From Camellia lanceoleosa (Eukaryota; Streptophyta; Magnoliopsida; Ericales; Theaceae): a stretch of DNA of 64,000 nt. The position numbers and the translations under genes were made by a program. Positions within the stretch are counted from its first letter, which is position 1, and each line of letters begins with the position of its first letter. This document shows positions 11,740-23,835 of the stretch, one piece after another. The notes under the pieces are model-generated. The model was not told the DNA's origin and did no database searches. It saw nothing but the letters and a program-made list of their open reading frames with translations. The stretch is taken from assembly GCA_025200525.1 (NCBI GenBank), contig CM045767.1, positions 121,880,346 to 121,944,345 on the forward strand. Reading direction: 5' to 3'.

Positions 11740-12775
11740 TTTTGATATATTGCTTGACTTATGTTCAATTGGGTGTCATCCCTCATTCTAAATTCAAAGC
11801 CTTTTGAGCTATATCATTGGCTTTGTTATTCATGAACCTTGGGATGTAAGTCACATTTGCTATTTGAAACTGAGAAGGCAAATATAATTCAATAACAGAA
11901 TATGGTAACATGCTTGCACTTTGACATTTGGAAATTCCTTTCACTTGGTTGACCACCAATTAAGAATCTCTAAATATATTAACTACATGAGCTTGTAATC
12001 CAGTAAGCATTTCCAGTCCTATTATTAAAGCTTCATATTCACCTTGATTATTGGAACAAAGTAGTTTCATCCACTTTGAAACCATGTGCGGTTTCTAGCC
12101 CTTGTGGTGATTTGATTATAACACCAATTCCAACCAAACCATTGGCTTTTGAACCATCAAACCACATCTGCCATGGCTCAACATTGACCATACCAAGGTC
12201 CATTATTTCCTGGCTTTCTATTTGACATGGATGATCTGCCAAGAAGTTAGCCAAAACTTGTCCTTTATTGCCTTTTGGAGGACATATTCTAGATGAAATT
12301 CTGACAAAACTAATATCCATTCGCTAATTCTTCCTCTCAACATAGGTGTAGATAACATGTACTTAACCAAGTCTATGGTTGTAATTACCAAGATAACAGC
12401 AGGCAACAAATAAATCTTAATTTCATTGCTGCAAAGTACAATGCAAGGCACAACTTTTCTACAACTAAATATTTACATTCACAAGAATTTAAAAACCTAC
12501 TAAGATAATAAACTGCTTGCTCCTTGCCTTATTTATTGTCTTGGGCTAGGAAAACTCCCAATGAATCTTTTGCTGCAGCAATGTATAACTTCAAGGGCTT
12601 GTCGTTCCTTAGTGGCATGAGCACTGAAGGCTTGGCCAAATAGGCTTTAATTTCTTTGAAAGTAGCTTGACGCTCTGTTGTCTACACAAACTCCTCCTCA
12701 TCTTTCGACTTTAACAAAGAAGAAAATACTTTAGTTTTCCCTACAGTGTTTGAAATAAATCTTCTAAGAAAACTA
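11740..12775 (-). pseudogene. Element A RNase H region, two RNase H domains
   Basis: The first domain ends in TTIDLVKYMLSTPMLRGRISEW, normal for gypsy RNase H. The second follows after KGQVLANFLADHP: WFDGSKANG supplies the first Asp, QGEYEALIIGLE the Glu, and FRDS, read just before solo LTR 2, the next Asp. A second, archaeal-type RNase H is a mark of the Tat lineage. The domains degrade RNA in RNA:DNA hybrids during reverse transcription. Several stops and frame changes break the reading frame. Confidence 0.8.
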
Positions 12776-12777
12776 AC

Positions 12778-13532
12778 CTAACCAAGGAACTTTTGTACTT
12801 CTTTCTTACTTGATGAAGGTTTGGCCTCAATGATGACTTTGGTTTTATTTTGATCATTTTGTATTCTCTTCTTGCGCACTACATACCCCAAGAAGTTTCC
12901 AACTGATGCACCAAAAGTGCATTTTAGAGGATTAAGCTTTAACTTGAACTTTCTCATTTTTTTGAAAGCTCCTACCAAGTGAACAAAGTGTTCCTCCATG
13001 GACTGACACTTTACAACAATATCATCAATGTAACACTCTAAGTATCCTCTAATAAGATCATGAAAGATAGTATTCATTGCCCTCTGATATGTTGTCCCAG
13101 CATTTTTTAGATCAAATGACATTTTTACCCATTCGAAGGTGCCAATATTCCTAGGACACTTGAATGTTGTCTTGTGGACATCCTCCTCTGCAATGCAGAT
13201 CTGGTTGTAACTAGAATGCCCATCCATCATGGATAAAATCCTGTGCTCTGCTGAATTGTCTACCAATAGATCTACTATAGGCATGGGGTATTCATCTTTT
13301 GGAGTTATCAAATTCAGATTTCTAAAATCGATGTATACCCTTATGTTGCCATTCTCTTTAACCACAGGCACAATGTTTGCAACCATTTAACATACCTGGC
13401 TGTTCTGATGAAGCTTGCTTTAAGGAGTCTGAGAATTTCCTCCTTCACTTTCTGTACTACTTCAGGGCTCTTCTGTCTTGGTTTCTGTTTGTGTGGTTTG
13501 AAGTTAGGCTTCATAGGGAGCCTATGTTCCAC
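12778..13532 (-). pseudogene. Element A reverse transcriptase
   Basis: The N-terminal piece (13341-13532) has EHRLPMKPNFKPHKQKPR, the usual lead-in. The main piece (12778-13386) carries RVYIDFRNLN, MDGHSSYNQI, and the catalytic YIDDIVVK box followed by LNPLKCTFG and GNFLGYVV. The D-D-D set of the active site looks intact. A frame change near 13385 separates the two pieces. Wording matches Tat-group RTs rather than chromoviruses. Confidence 0.9.
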
Positions 13533-13550
13533 AAATGACCTATCAAATCC

Positions 13551-14021
13551 TTACAGTTCATTGTAAGGCCACGCAAAACAATCCTTATATTTCTTTAGGA
13601 CTACAAACAACTGGTTCTTGTCAAGAGAACTTAACCAAGCACTGATATAGGTGCGCTGCTGTGGAGAACCTTCCCCTAAATTGACTTCTTCCAAGGGGTC
13701 TTGTGCTTGAGCACTTACTAATACTTCTACTTTGACTTCTTCTGCCTTCGAAGTAACTTCTTCGTTTTGTTCTGCTCCTACATTCTCTGGTTTAACATCT
13801 TTGCCTTCTTCCTCATAGACAAAATCTGTCCTTAAGGCTTCTTTTACCTGTATTTCTTGGATTTTTATTTTGATGTTCAATGCACAGTACTTATCAAGGG
13901 CCAAAGGCTTGGCCTTTTGTTGCTCTTGATTGCAGTCAACCACCATAGCTTCCCTTTCTTGTTTCTGAACCTTCTGGACTATTGACTTTATGTCCAATAC
14001 TGAAAACTTGACTACGGCCAA
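13551..14021 (-). pseudogene. Element A protease-RT linker
   Basis: An acidic, lysine/glutamate-rich stretch ends in DPLEEVNLGEGSPQQRTYIS and DCFAWPYNEL. This block stands directly before RT in Tat-group polyproteins. It has no catalytic role that I can name. A stop follows at 13551, so the polyprotein is broken here. Confidence 0.75.
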
Positions 14022-14106
14022 GGATCTGGCTTCTTGGGTCTCATCTTCTTACCTACAACCAAGCATCATTATCATCCTTGTTGATGAACTCTTCATCAAC
14101 ACTCTC

Positions 14107-14751
14107 TTACACTAAGTGCTTCAGGTGTGCTACTTCCTCATCAGCTGTCACTTCAGCTGTTCCATCAGGTTTCCTCAATATACTGAGTGGTGTCACTCCT
14201 TCAGTATATAACTTGGCCTCTGCAAAGTCAGCACAAGCGATAAAGGGTTGAGGGTTTGCGTTGATCTCCTTTATCTCTCTATTACATAGGGCCATCATTA
14301 TTTTCTGATATAGAGAGGAAGGCACACATTTGTTGGAGTGGAGCCAATCCATGTCAAGTAAAACATTATACTTGGCATTACTATCTATAACAAAAAATAC
14401 TGCCATGCAATATCTGGTTCCCACACTCAAGTTAATGGATAGGATGCCCTGAGCCATCTACTTATCCCCAGCAAAGCTAGCAATGGTTGTGCTGGTTGGG
14501 ATTAATCTTGGGTTTTTTTTTCCCAATTTCTTCAAAAAGGACTTCGGAAGCAGGTTCACTGCTGCCCTATTATCCACTAATACCCTATTCATTTGTATCC
14601 CATCGAAATAAGCCTTGATATACAAGGGCTTAACGTGCTGCGTCATAGATGTTGTAGGGTACTCGAAGGGATACGAAAGATTAATACTCACCTCCTCACT
14701 TTCATCTTCAATTTCCATTGGTGTGGCCACTTCAAACTTATCTTGAATCAT
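14107..14751 (-). pseudogene. Element A aspartic protease
   Basis: After HVKPLYIKAYFDGIQMNRVL comes VDNRAAVNLLP, where Tat proteases normally read VDNGAAVN; the Gly next to the catalytic Asp-Asn is now Arg, which should inactivate it. The fold continues after a stop in the next frame with GTRYCMAVFFVIDS and YNVLLDMDWLHSNKCVPSS. The enzyme would process the gag-pol polyprotein. Confidence 0.85.
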
Positions 14752-14817
14752 GCTAACCTGTGAATCTTTACTAGAAACTGGAGTAGGTCATCTTCCTGAC
14801 CTTCTTGGTTTCCATCT

Positions 14818-17200
14818 TCAGTCTGGAACTCCTGTGGCAATATATATACCATATTTACTAACACTGGAGGAAATGAGCCAAACCGAGCTACTGGCTGCAC
14901 TTGTTTTTTTTAAAAAACTAACTTGTTCAGTTATTTCGGAAGCATCTTCCATGCTACACTCTAGTACCTTAGTACTGAAGACTTCCTTCGAATTGACTCG
15001 TTTGTGGTCTGCTCCTGTTGGCTTTTCAACCAAAAAGGTCTGTTCTGCCATCTTTTGGCTTAGTTCAACTTCTCTTTCTGTCTTACTATCGCTTTTCATC
15101 AAGGCTTTTCCAAGACCTACTAAGCTGGATCTTTCCTTGGCTTTTAGTTCAGTGTGAACCTTGGCTAACTGTTCTCTGTTGACACTTCTTTTGTTCTGAG
15201 GAGCCAATTTTGGACTTTCTTTTTCCTTTGTTTGGCCTTTTGACTAGGCCAATAAAGAACTCTTTTCACTTTCCTTCAGATCTTTTTAGTACTGGGTGTA
15301 CCTTCACTAGATCTTCCTCCTTTGAGACCTAGAAATTACTAGAATCATATCTGGTTTCTTTGTTTTTGGGTGCTTGAGTAATATCCAATTATTTGGAGCC
15401 ACCAAGGGAGGTTTAATCATTCTGCCCTTGTCTTTAAAGACATTTATCTATGCAGGTATTTCCTTAGACTTGTTCTGCATGACAAACCAGTTTGGCACCC
15501 CAGGTACCCATGAACTCACTAGTTCAGTTACTGAACTTGCTTTCCTAACCTTTGAATCCACCTTAGAAGCTAACTTTTGAGGCCAATCTTTGGCTTTGGC
15601 ACCCTGTCTTGAGCCTAATTTAGGCCTTCTTTCAGGTTAATTGCCTTGTATCTTGTTCAAAGTTGACTTTGGAGGCCAATTACTGGCTCTAATTCCCTGA
15701 CTTAAGCCCAATTCAGGCCTTCTCTCAAGATAATTGTCTTCCATCCTGTAGTAATTGGGTGGTCTGAACTTATGCAGAGGTCTCTTACCCTTGGATTGCA
15801 TTCTAGTGACTGGTGGTCCAGCCAAGAATGGCTACTGTCTGGGACCAGTTGGGTATGGCCTCTTGTTGTAGGTATTGGTTGGCTCAGGGCGTCTCTATAC
15901 GTCCTTGTAATACTGCTTCCTATTAATTGGGAGCCCTTTTAACCATTTGTAACTTAACCTGCATCTGGGATACATCCTTTGCATGATAGCTGCCTTAAGA
16001 GAGTCATCATCCAGTGCTTCCTCACTAGAGTTATCCTTTTGGTCTGCAAAGCTCTGTCCATTTGCTGGTGAACTTCTGGTATTCTTCTTGAAAGCAGTCT
16101 GGCTGACAATATACATCTGCACATTAACCTCCTCCAATTCCTTCAAGAATAAGTTTTGGAAATCTGGCACGCCAACATTGGCTATAGCCTCCCTAATCTC
16201 TGGAAACGGGTTGGTGTCAATCCCCACAACTTTCTCTACTTTGGCTGGAAACTTTAACCTTCCCTTTCAAATCTGTTCTTGGATCTTGTCCCAAAAAATA
16301 ATACAGTTTTTAGTTGTATGAGACCAAGAATTGTGCCATTTACAGTACATTTTCCCTTTAAGTTCTTCTGGGGTAGGGATTTGAACTTCCTTTGGTAACT
16401 TTAGGAAATTTGTTGCAAGCAAATGATCAAAAATGTCATCTACTTTTATTAAATCAAAAGAATACTTTCTATGAAAGTCTTTCTTTTTGAACTACTGGTC
16501 TATTGTACTGTCCTTCTAAATTAACACCTCACAAGTCATAGGCTATTTCCCTATGATTTCTGCTTTATCAATTTCATAATTAGGGTCCCTATAATAAGTC
16601 TTATATGATGCATTATTTCGATCCTGTTCTTCCTCAAGTAAAGATTCATATCTAGACACTTCAGAGGTTAATTACACTAAGTCTCAAAACTTAGTTGAAT
16701 CGAACTTCTTTCGAAGCCTAAACTCTAAACCATTTTGAGCCAATCTCACAAATTTAGGCTCTGGTATAATGACCCTACATTTATTTCATGCTTTTTTGAA
16801 TCTGGCAATAAATTGAACAGCCTTCTCATTAGGCCTTTGGCTCAACCTTGCCAAATCTACCATGGAAACTTTAGGCTTTGTTTGGAAGAATTGGGTATGA
16901 AATGCCTCCTCCATTTGTTGTTAAGTTTGGATAGAGCCAGGTAATATACCATACAAAGGTTGTCCTAGTTAAAGAATTTGGAAAGAGTCTCAACTTCATA
17001 TAATCATTATTGGTAAATTCACCACATTGGCCTACGAACCTGGCAATGTGTTTTACTATTGACTGGTTTCCATTTTCATAAAATAGAGCAAAGTCCGGTA
17101 TTCTAAACCCCCTTGGGTATTGATGCACCCTATCCACCCATTCTAGGTATGGCTTTCTATATACAAGAGTCTGGACCCCTTGACCCATAGGTCCACACAT
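14818..17200 (-). pseudogene. Element A gag, capsid and C-terminal part
   Basis: The 16871-17200 piece has the capsid motif set PYLEWVDRVHQYPRGFRIPDF, then HIARFVGQCGE, then LKLRLFPNSLT and TTFVWYITWL, as in plant gypsy gag (retrotrans_gag). Downstream pieces (15895-16227, 14818-15207) are low-complexity and broken by stops. No clear CCHC knuckle is seen. Gag would form the virus-like particle. The N-terminal part lies beyond solo LTR 3. Confidence 0.75.
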
Positions 17201-17213
17201 CTCTCTGACAATA

Positions 17214-19066
17214 TGTCATGACCCAAACCCGCCCTTATAGGTTTAGTATCGTAACCGGCCAGTAATCCTTGGATTACCGAAGGCCTCTGAACAGATTAAC
17301 ATATAATAAGGGGCTGCGGAAGCAATAACATAAATATAAATGTCTAATGAGCTGTGCTGACTTATATGAAACAGAGTAATTTTAAAACTTTATTTACATA
17401 GCCATAAGTCAACCATTAACATATTATACCACACACATTACAGTATCTTAAGTACAGCCAACATAATTAGATTAAGTCTCATACATAAATAGAACTAATC
17501 AAAACTTGACCCCAAGACAGTTCGGGAACCTCCTCGTGAGGCACAAAGGTTGGCTGACAACAAAACAAGACCCCAGGCAAAAGCCTTCGGGCTCGAACTC
17601 CAGAATGCTCACCTATATACATATATATATACAAACAGTGAGCTAAAGCCCAGTGAATAACATTAAGGTAAAGGGGTTAGTGAACGAATTCCGAACATTT
17701 CATACGTATAAAACAGATCATAGCATAATCATAGTCATATCAGAACATAATAATGGCATATCTCATAGAACATATCGAACATATCGCATAACGTCTTCCG
17801 ACTAGAGTAACCGGTCCCGGACACCGATTAAACACATATCACCACAATGAAGTGGCTAACGAGATCTCGTAAATGTCATGGACCCGCATTTTCATGCTGT
17901 CCCCCATGACTTGGGACTATCTATGGATGCCATAATAGATTTCAAATATGGATCTTCGTTCACAGAAATATATATCATTTCATAAATCATAGCTTGATAT
18001 ATCACATTTGGAACATAATTTCATAGAAACGTATCTTTACGATAACGTTACTCACAGTGATTCCCGTAAATGGTCAATCAATCCTCGAGTCTTGACCTAC
18101 AATCACAAAATACATAGCACAAAATATGTCTCATTATTATTCATTCATGTGGCCATACATGACTTAGCTTTCTCACTTTCCATTCATTCCATGCTACATA
18201 ACTTGTTCATATTGCCCATATACTCGGATTCTACACATATTTCCTAATTCACTTACTTATGTTATTTCTTAGCTTATTAATCTTTAATGGCTCATAAATC
18301 ATGCCTAAGAATGCCCATAAAGAGATGGGAGTGAAGATATGTGCTTAAAACATCTTTTGAAAATATGCTGAAAATAGGCTGGTGGTTAGAGCCAGCTTTT
18401 CATGGCTAGAGCCAGCAGAAGGAAAAAACAGAGCTCGCTCGAGCCAAGACTTCTTCGCTTGAGCCAGCCTTTGGTAGAGTGCAAAATTCTGAGAGCTCGA
18501 AATGTTGGCTCGAGCCACCACTTCTTCGCTCAAGCAGAAAATTTCAAGTAAAGCTTAGCAAAAATGGCTTCCAAACCACCTCCAAACCTTGGGGTCTTGT
18601 ATGATTTGATCAAACACACAAAAATAGCTTTAGAAAACTTCAATACAAGACCCTTGAAACTTCTTTTATTCAAAAACTCATGGATGTAGCAAATTTAAAC
18701 TCAAAAGCTCATGCATGGAGGGTTTTCAAACCATGTTCTTGATTTTTCTCAGAACATGCAAATGATGAACAACAAATTCATGGATTCACAACTATGAGCA
18801 TGCTCAAAACTCACATGCATGCAAGGATTTCAAACTCAAACTGAAGATAGTAAAATCGGAGATGTCCTACCATGAATACACATGCAATTAATTTACAAGC
18901 CCAAAGACCCATTTCTCATTCTAATCTCATGTAAATGATCCACAAGTGAGTTGAAAACATGATGCATGGGGGAATGGCTACAGAAAATGAGCTTAAACTC
19001 TTACCTAGAGCTTGATTTCACACAACAAGGGGTGATCTTCCTAGCTCTCTTCTTCTTCCTTACTTG

Positions 19067-19104
<38 letters not shown>

Positions 19105-19657
19105 GCTAGGACCTCAAGAGTGATAGAGTGATACAACTCTCCCCCAGCTTTCATTAGAATATACACAACTCACACACCCTCACATTGAGCTCATACACGT
19201 GCACACACATGCACACTTCCAACACACACGCACACAAGTTTTGATTCCCTACACCCAACACCACCAATGCCTCAACCCAATAATACACTAATTCTCATCT
19301 TGGGTCAATAATAGGACTAGATTAGGTACCAATCATGCATTATTTAATTCAACACAAGTAACCTTAATTTATTCAAGATTAGCACAAAATTCAATTATTA
19401 AAAAATAGTTCCAATTAAGGCTTAATTTAATCACATGCGATTTTACTAAACTGATTCAGTTTTTTATAAAATTTGCCATGGTGTTCTAAAAATTCCAATT
19501 AACATATTAAGCAAAATTTCAAACAAATATTGCTATAAGTAGCAGATAGAAGCCAATTATCGTGCAAATTACATATTAATCTCACAATTCATTTTAATTC
19601 ACTCATTAGCATTCTTAATTACCGATTAATAGCTAATTACGGGTCAGGGTTATTACA
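17214..19657 (-). mobile_element. Solo LTR 3 (2444 bp) in element A gag
   Basis: It starts TGTCATGACCC and ends GGGTTATTACA on the plus strand and is flanked by perfect CAATA copies (17209-17213, 19658-19662). No coding region lies inside. The minus-strand end GGGTCATGACA resembles the 3' ends of large plant gypsy LTRs, so minus orientation is likely. It has a cluster of CTCGAGCC-type words at 18390-18535 and a CT microsatellite. Confidence 0.9.
19070..19102. repeat. (CT)n microsatellite
   Basis: About 16 perfect CT units lie inside solo LTR 3. Confidence 0.95.
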
Positions 19658-19662
19658 CAATA

Positions 19663-20594
19663 TCAGTAATTTGGTCTATAGGAACCATATTCTGTGCTTG
19701 TTGGACTGCTACTGGAGGAACAAACACAGGGTTTGGTGGAATCCCATGTGCTTGAGGTCCTCTTGGTCCATAGTGAGGTATATTTAAGACTGACTGTCCC
19801 TGTGGTACTGGTTGTTGTTGAGGGTATAGTTGACCTCTTTTGGCCTATCCTACGAAGAGACCTGCGAAAGATGCTACAAGAGGAAGAACAAGTGTTGTTT
19901 CTCTCCCAGCCGCAGGAAACCCTTCCAACCCTCTGGGTGTGAATTCGAACAGAGGGTTAGTGAACTCCTTTGTGCCAGGCATGGTTTCAAACATGGGATT
20001 TGGAAACATTCTCATGCCATTTTCTTGTGTTGGCCCAGATCCACAAATTTGTATGGCTTCACTGTTAGGTAATAAGATATTTTGATTTACCACAGGCCTC
20101 GAAAGAGGCTTATACCATGATTGAGGTATAGGTGATGGTCTTTCATAATTTTGATTACTAGTCTAACCATTAGCATGTCCATTAATTTGCATAGGCTGTT
20201 TATCTCTAGCCAATCTTTGCTGAAGAACATTTGAATTTTCCTCCATATGTCTTGTGATAGTTGGTTGATGGGAATTCATTTGATTCATGAAGGATGTTGC
20301 CCATCTTTCCATTGTATACATTAACTGTTGTCCCATGGTATCTACCAAGCCTCCCCACGGATTCATTGGCTGGGTAGACAAAACAATGGATGGTCCAATT
20401 CCATGGCCTCGTCTAATATTTTGAACATGTGGTGCATGTTCCGAGGTGCTGGTCTGTTCAACCATAGGTTCTGATGAGATAGGTGTTTCCATAGGATGTG
20501 TTATCACATTATTCTCTGGATCAGGTACTTCTACTTCTCCCTCCACACCTTCTTTTAGGCGTTCATTTTCTCCTTATCTCCTACGTTTAGCCAT
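19663..20594 (-). pseudogene. Element A gag, N-terminal part
   Basis: A minus-strand ATG at 20594 opens MAKRRR and meets a stop at once. The frame then runs on through an acidic, Pro/Gln-rich segment (20163-20546) with a DTMGQQLMYTMERWA helix, typical of the spacer before the capsid in Tat gag. A second piece lies at 19845-20093. Solo LTR 3 separates it from the capsid part. Confidence 0.6.
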
Positions 20595-20599
20595 TTTAG

Positions 20600-20619
20600 A
20601 GTCCCACTAGGTCTGCCAA
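20600..20619 (-). other. Probable primer binding site of element A
   Basis: On the minus strand the sequence right after the LTR reads TTGGCAGACCTAGTGGGAC. It sits where a primer site belongs and resembles the TTGGCGACTCTGCTGGGGA type of Tat elements. The matching tRNA was not determined. Confidence 0.45.
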
Positions 20620-21402
20620 AAATATATATTGGCTTTTTTAACTTTCAAAAGTTAATAATGTAAATTTAAGCATGCTAGTAAGGATCAATCAGTCCTTATA
20701 GAATATTAATTGCCAACCAATTATTAGACAATTGTGTTATAGTTCTTTCAGCCTCAATGAAGAGGATTTTTATTGGTAGCTTGTTTAGGAGAAATTAGTA
20801 AATAATAATAAGCGAAGAACAATTTCAGAATCTGAATTTCATTAAGTAAATAAAAACTTACAATGATCTAACCTAGCCTCATAGAGGTTCACAGCAACAA
20901 ACTATTTGAAACTACTCCTAGGAAATGAAGTGCAGTACAGGAATTGAAGTGCTACAAATATAAAGAATTGGAAATATAAAAACTGGAAGGAAATACGAAG
21001 TAAATAAACTGGTTTCTGGATCTGAGTCAGAGTCCTTCATTTTGGGGGTCTTCTTTGCTATTTATACACTTCAATGATAACCGTTAAAGTGGGCTTCCAA
21101 CGGTCAAATAGTCCTCCCATGATTGTTGAACATGTTCTCTCACAATCAATCCCATTATGCCACTCTTTGCAAATAGGCTTCTCTCATGATTTTGAATTTA
21201 AATTTATGAGTAACCGTTAGGCCATTTCATCTTATATCTCTCGACTATTCCAATGCTACACAGATCTGATACTACCAATGCGAATTGCCACGTGTCCGTC
21301 TTTGATTGGAGACTTGCATTAGTTCTCCCTATTGCCCTTTACGTGCCATGTGTCACTCTATGATTGGCTTTTACAAATTATACAGCCAACAATATTATAA
21401 CA
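20614..21402 (-). mobile_element. 5' LTR of element A
   Basis: On the minus strand it starts TGTTATAATATTG at 21402 and ends near TTTTTGGCA around 20614 (border uncertain by about 10 bp). A TATAAATA box lies inside. Its partner LTR should lie left of position 1, so identity of the pair cannot be judged. Confidence 0.65.
21059..21066 (-). promoter_or_regulatory. TATA box of the element A LTR
   Basis: TATAAATA on the minus strand, about 340 bp into the LTR and followed by a GC-balanced start region, is a standard LTR promoter position. Confidence 0.6.
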
Positions 21403-21420
21403 TAACCAAAAAAAAAAAAT

Positions 21421-23835
21421 TGTAACACCCTACTTTTTATTACTTGGATTCCATTACCAAACCATTATTATAGACTCAATTTCAAAGATAACATACGGAA
21501 ACTCTTTATATTTAAAGAACACATGAATAAAGATCCTCTCATCCAACTATAATATGAATGCAACATGAGTTATAATTAAATAAATTGCCTATAGGCTTAT
21601 ATCTTCTAAATGAAGAGAAATGGTTTAACCCTTTTACATCAATGGCATTCTACCGACAAATAAAAGGCCTCATGGCCAACAGGTAAAGAAGATCCATGAC
21701 CTTGAAACACTTCTCGACGTTCACTTGAAAAAGGATTAGCAACGTGGGATGAACATAAAGTCCAGTAGGGATCTTAACATGATCATAAACAATAACAACT
21801 TACAGATAGCTATGATCATGAATGCTTAGTCTCATATTATATAAATAATGTGACAGTTTATACAGAAATATACATATATAAGAACTTTTCTCAAAATCAT
21901 TTATTTCATTCAATAACGTAAGTAATTCACTCTTCTTTCCTCTTGTTACCTTTTTCCAAAATTCATATGATAATAACAAATTCTTGAAAACAATTTCACC
22001 AAGCCCATTATGTTTTCTCTCATTTTCCAGACTTACACCTGATTTACCTTTTCAAAACATGTTCACAAGTATCCGATGTCCTTCACATTATTCACAATCT
22101 CAATACAATACATATGTCTGTTTCCAACACATTCATATCTATACATGTATACCTTTAGTACAAAAGGAAACAACAAGCAACCAACAACTATCTACTCAAC
22201 AAATGAGGTAACTCGGCCTTCTAAAACCATAACTCATAATATAGCCAGATACACTAAGACAATAATGATAAATAAGTTCTACTCTACCTGCCTTAAGTAC
22301 GGTAAGCCAAGGATACACCTTTCCATAATGAAATACTAATTTACCAGACACCGACTAGAAGGTAATAGTACCTCTGCCAAATTTTCCAGGCGCTAGCTGG
22401 AAGGTAATGGTATCTCTCATTCTTAGCGCAGTATACGTTACCAATCATCACAACATGACAAAGTACAACCAACAAAAGTGTAATGCATACATACAATTAT
22501 TCAACACAACAATGTCATCCTCCATCGATGACCAAGGACAAAGCCTCTAAATGTATGTATTCGATGCACGTATTATAATAATTCAACTCTCATGAGATTT
22601 TAAATCAAACAACAACAATAGTAAAATAAAATATTTATAATCCAACCTCAACCAAATTTCTGAAATTCACATATGATTTCATTCTTTCTTTTCAAAAATC
22701 AAATCTCTTATTTTCCAAGTTAACATACTCCACTCTTTATCCCAATCCATTATTTTCATTTCACAAAACTAAATCCATGGATATCAAAGCCACAACCCAA
22801 CTCAACTTAATATGTTCAATCCAAAATAAAATCCAATGCCATAATTAATTCTCCCTTTCAGCTATTAGCACATTTACACAACCCATAATAATAATTTACA
22901 AACATTATTTAACTTTACCCATTTTTAATTCACCAAGTCAAAACATTAAATTAGGGCATTTTCTTCTTTCAACATAAACATGCTAGATTACCTCCCAATT
23001 AACCCAAACAACAATCAATTTAACAATCTCATTCCCAAATGACAAACCCTAGATACCCTTTCCATGATTTTTAAAGAACTCCACAATGGATATGATTTTT
23101 ATGCAACAAAATCTACCACATATCTATCTATAAATGAGGTATTGAAAAAGAACAAAGAAATCCCTACCTCAAGATTTGAAGCTAAAGATGAAGACCTAAC
23201 TTGAAACTCTAATGAAATCGCAAAACAATTGGTAGAAGTCTTGATCTATGCTTGCTCTTCAACCTTCTTGAAAGATTTCGGGTGAATCTTGGGTAAAAGG
23301 AAGAGAAATCAAGAGTTTGAAAGGTTAGGGTTTTGGGTTTGGAGGATAGGAGGAGAAGAGAATGAGAAAAATAAAGTTTTTGGGCCAAAAAGTCACTTTA
23401 TAATGTCTGTTATCTACGTGGTCGCTCGAACGAAGGAAGCTTGGCGTAAACATACAAAAGAAGCTCCCAGAATCTTTGAAAATCACGCAGTTTGCTCGAG
23501 CGAAGAAAAGATTGCTTGAGCGAGCATGCTTCTAGCACAGAAATGCAAAATTCAAACAGGTATAACTCTCTCATTCGGATTCCGTTTAGGGTCGTTCTTG
23601 TATCCAAATTGATGCCCTGGAAGTAAGTTTTCCAATGGTTCTAGCCTCACATCAAGATTCAAAGTATGGAGAGAGAAAATAATGAAAAAGTGAAAGCTAC
23701 TCAATAACAATTATTCAAATTTGGAGTTTCTGATTCAATCTTACCCAACCACTATGGTAACACCTCCACTAAGTCTCAAATATCAACTAAGAAGGTTCTC
23801 AATCAATATAATCAAAGAGGCAAATTATAGTTCCA
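21421..23835 (-). mobile_element. 3' LTR of element B
   Basis: It starts TGTAACACCC on the plus strand, so on the minus strand it ends GGGTGTTACA. It matches the right LTR almost throughout, including the short repeated GGCGCTAGCTGGAAGGTA words near 22390 and the CTCGAGCGA motifs at 23422-23530. It has no nested insertion and so shows the undisturbed sequence across the MITE target. Confidence 0.85.

Larger units (their letters stand above)
1..21402 (-). mobile_element. Element A: Tat-lineage Ty3/gypsy retrotransposon, nested and decayed
   Basis: On the minus strand the order is 5' LTR, primer site, gag, protease, RT, RNase H, second RNase H and integrase, the Ty3/gypsy order. Assignment to the Tat group rests on the second RNase H after the first, on protease and RT wording typical of that group, and on an extra antisense gene behind the integrase. 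Three solo LTRs interrupt it; removing them (about 9.4 kb) leaves an internal part of about 11-12 kb. All coding parts carry stops or frameshifts, so it is inactive. The 3' LTR is not visible and should lie left of the window. Confidence 0.85.
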
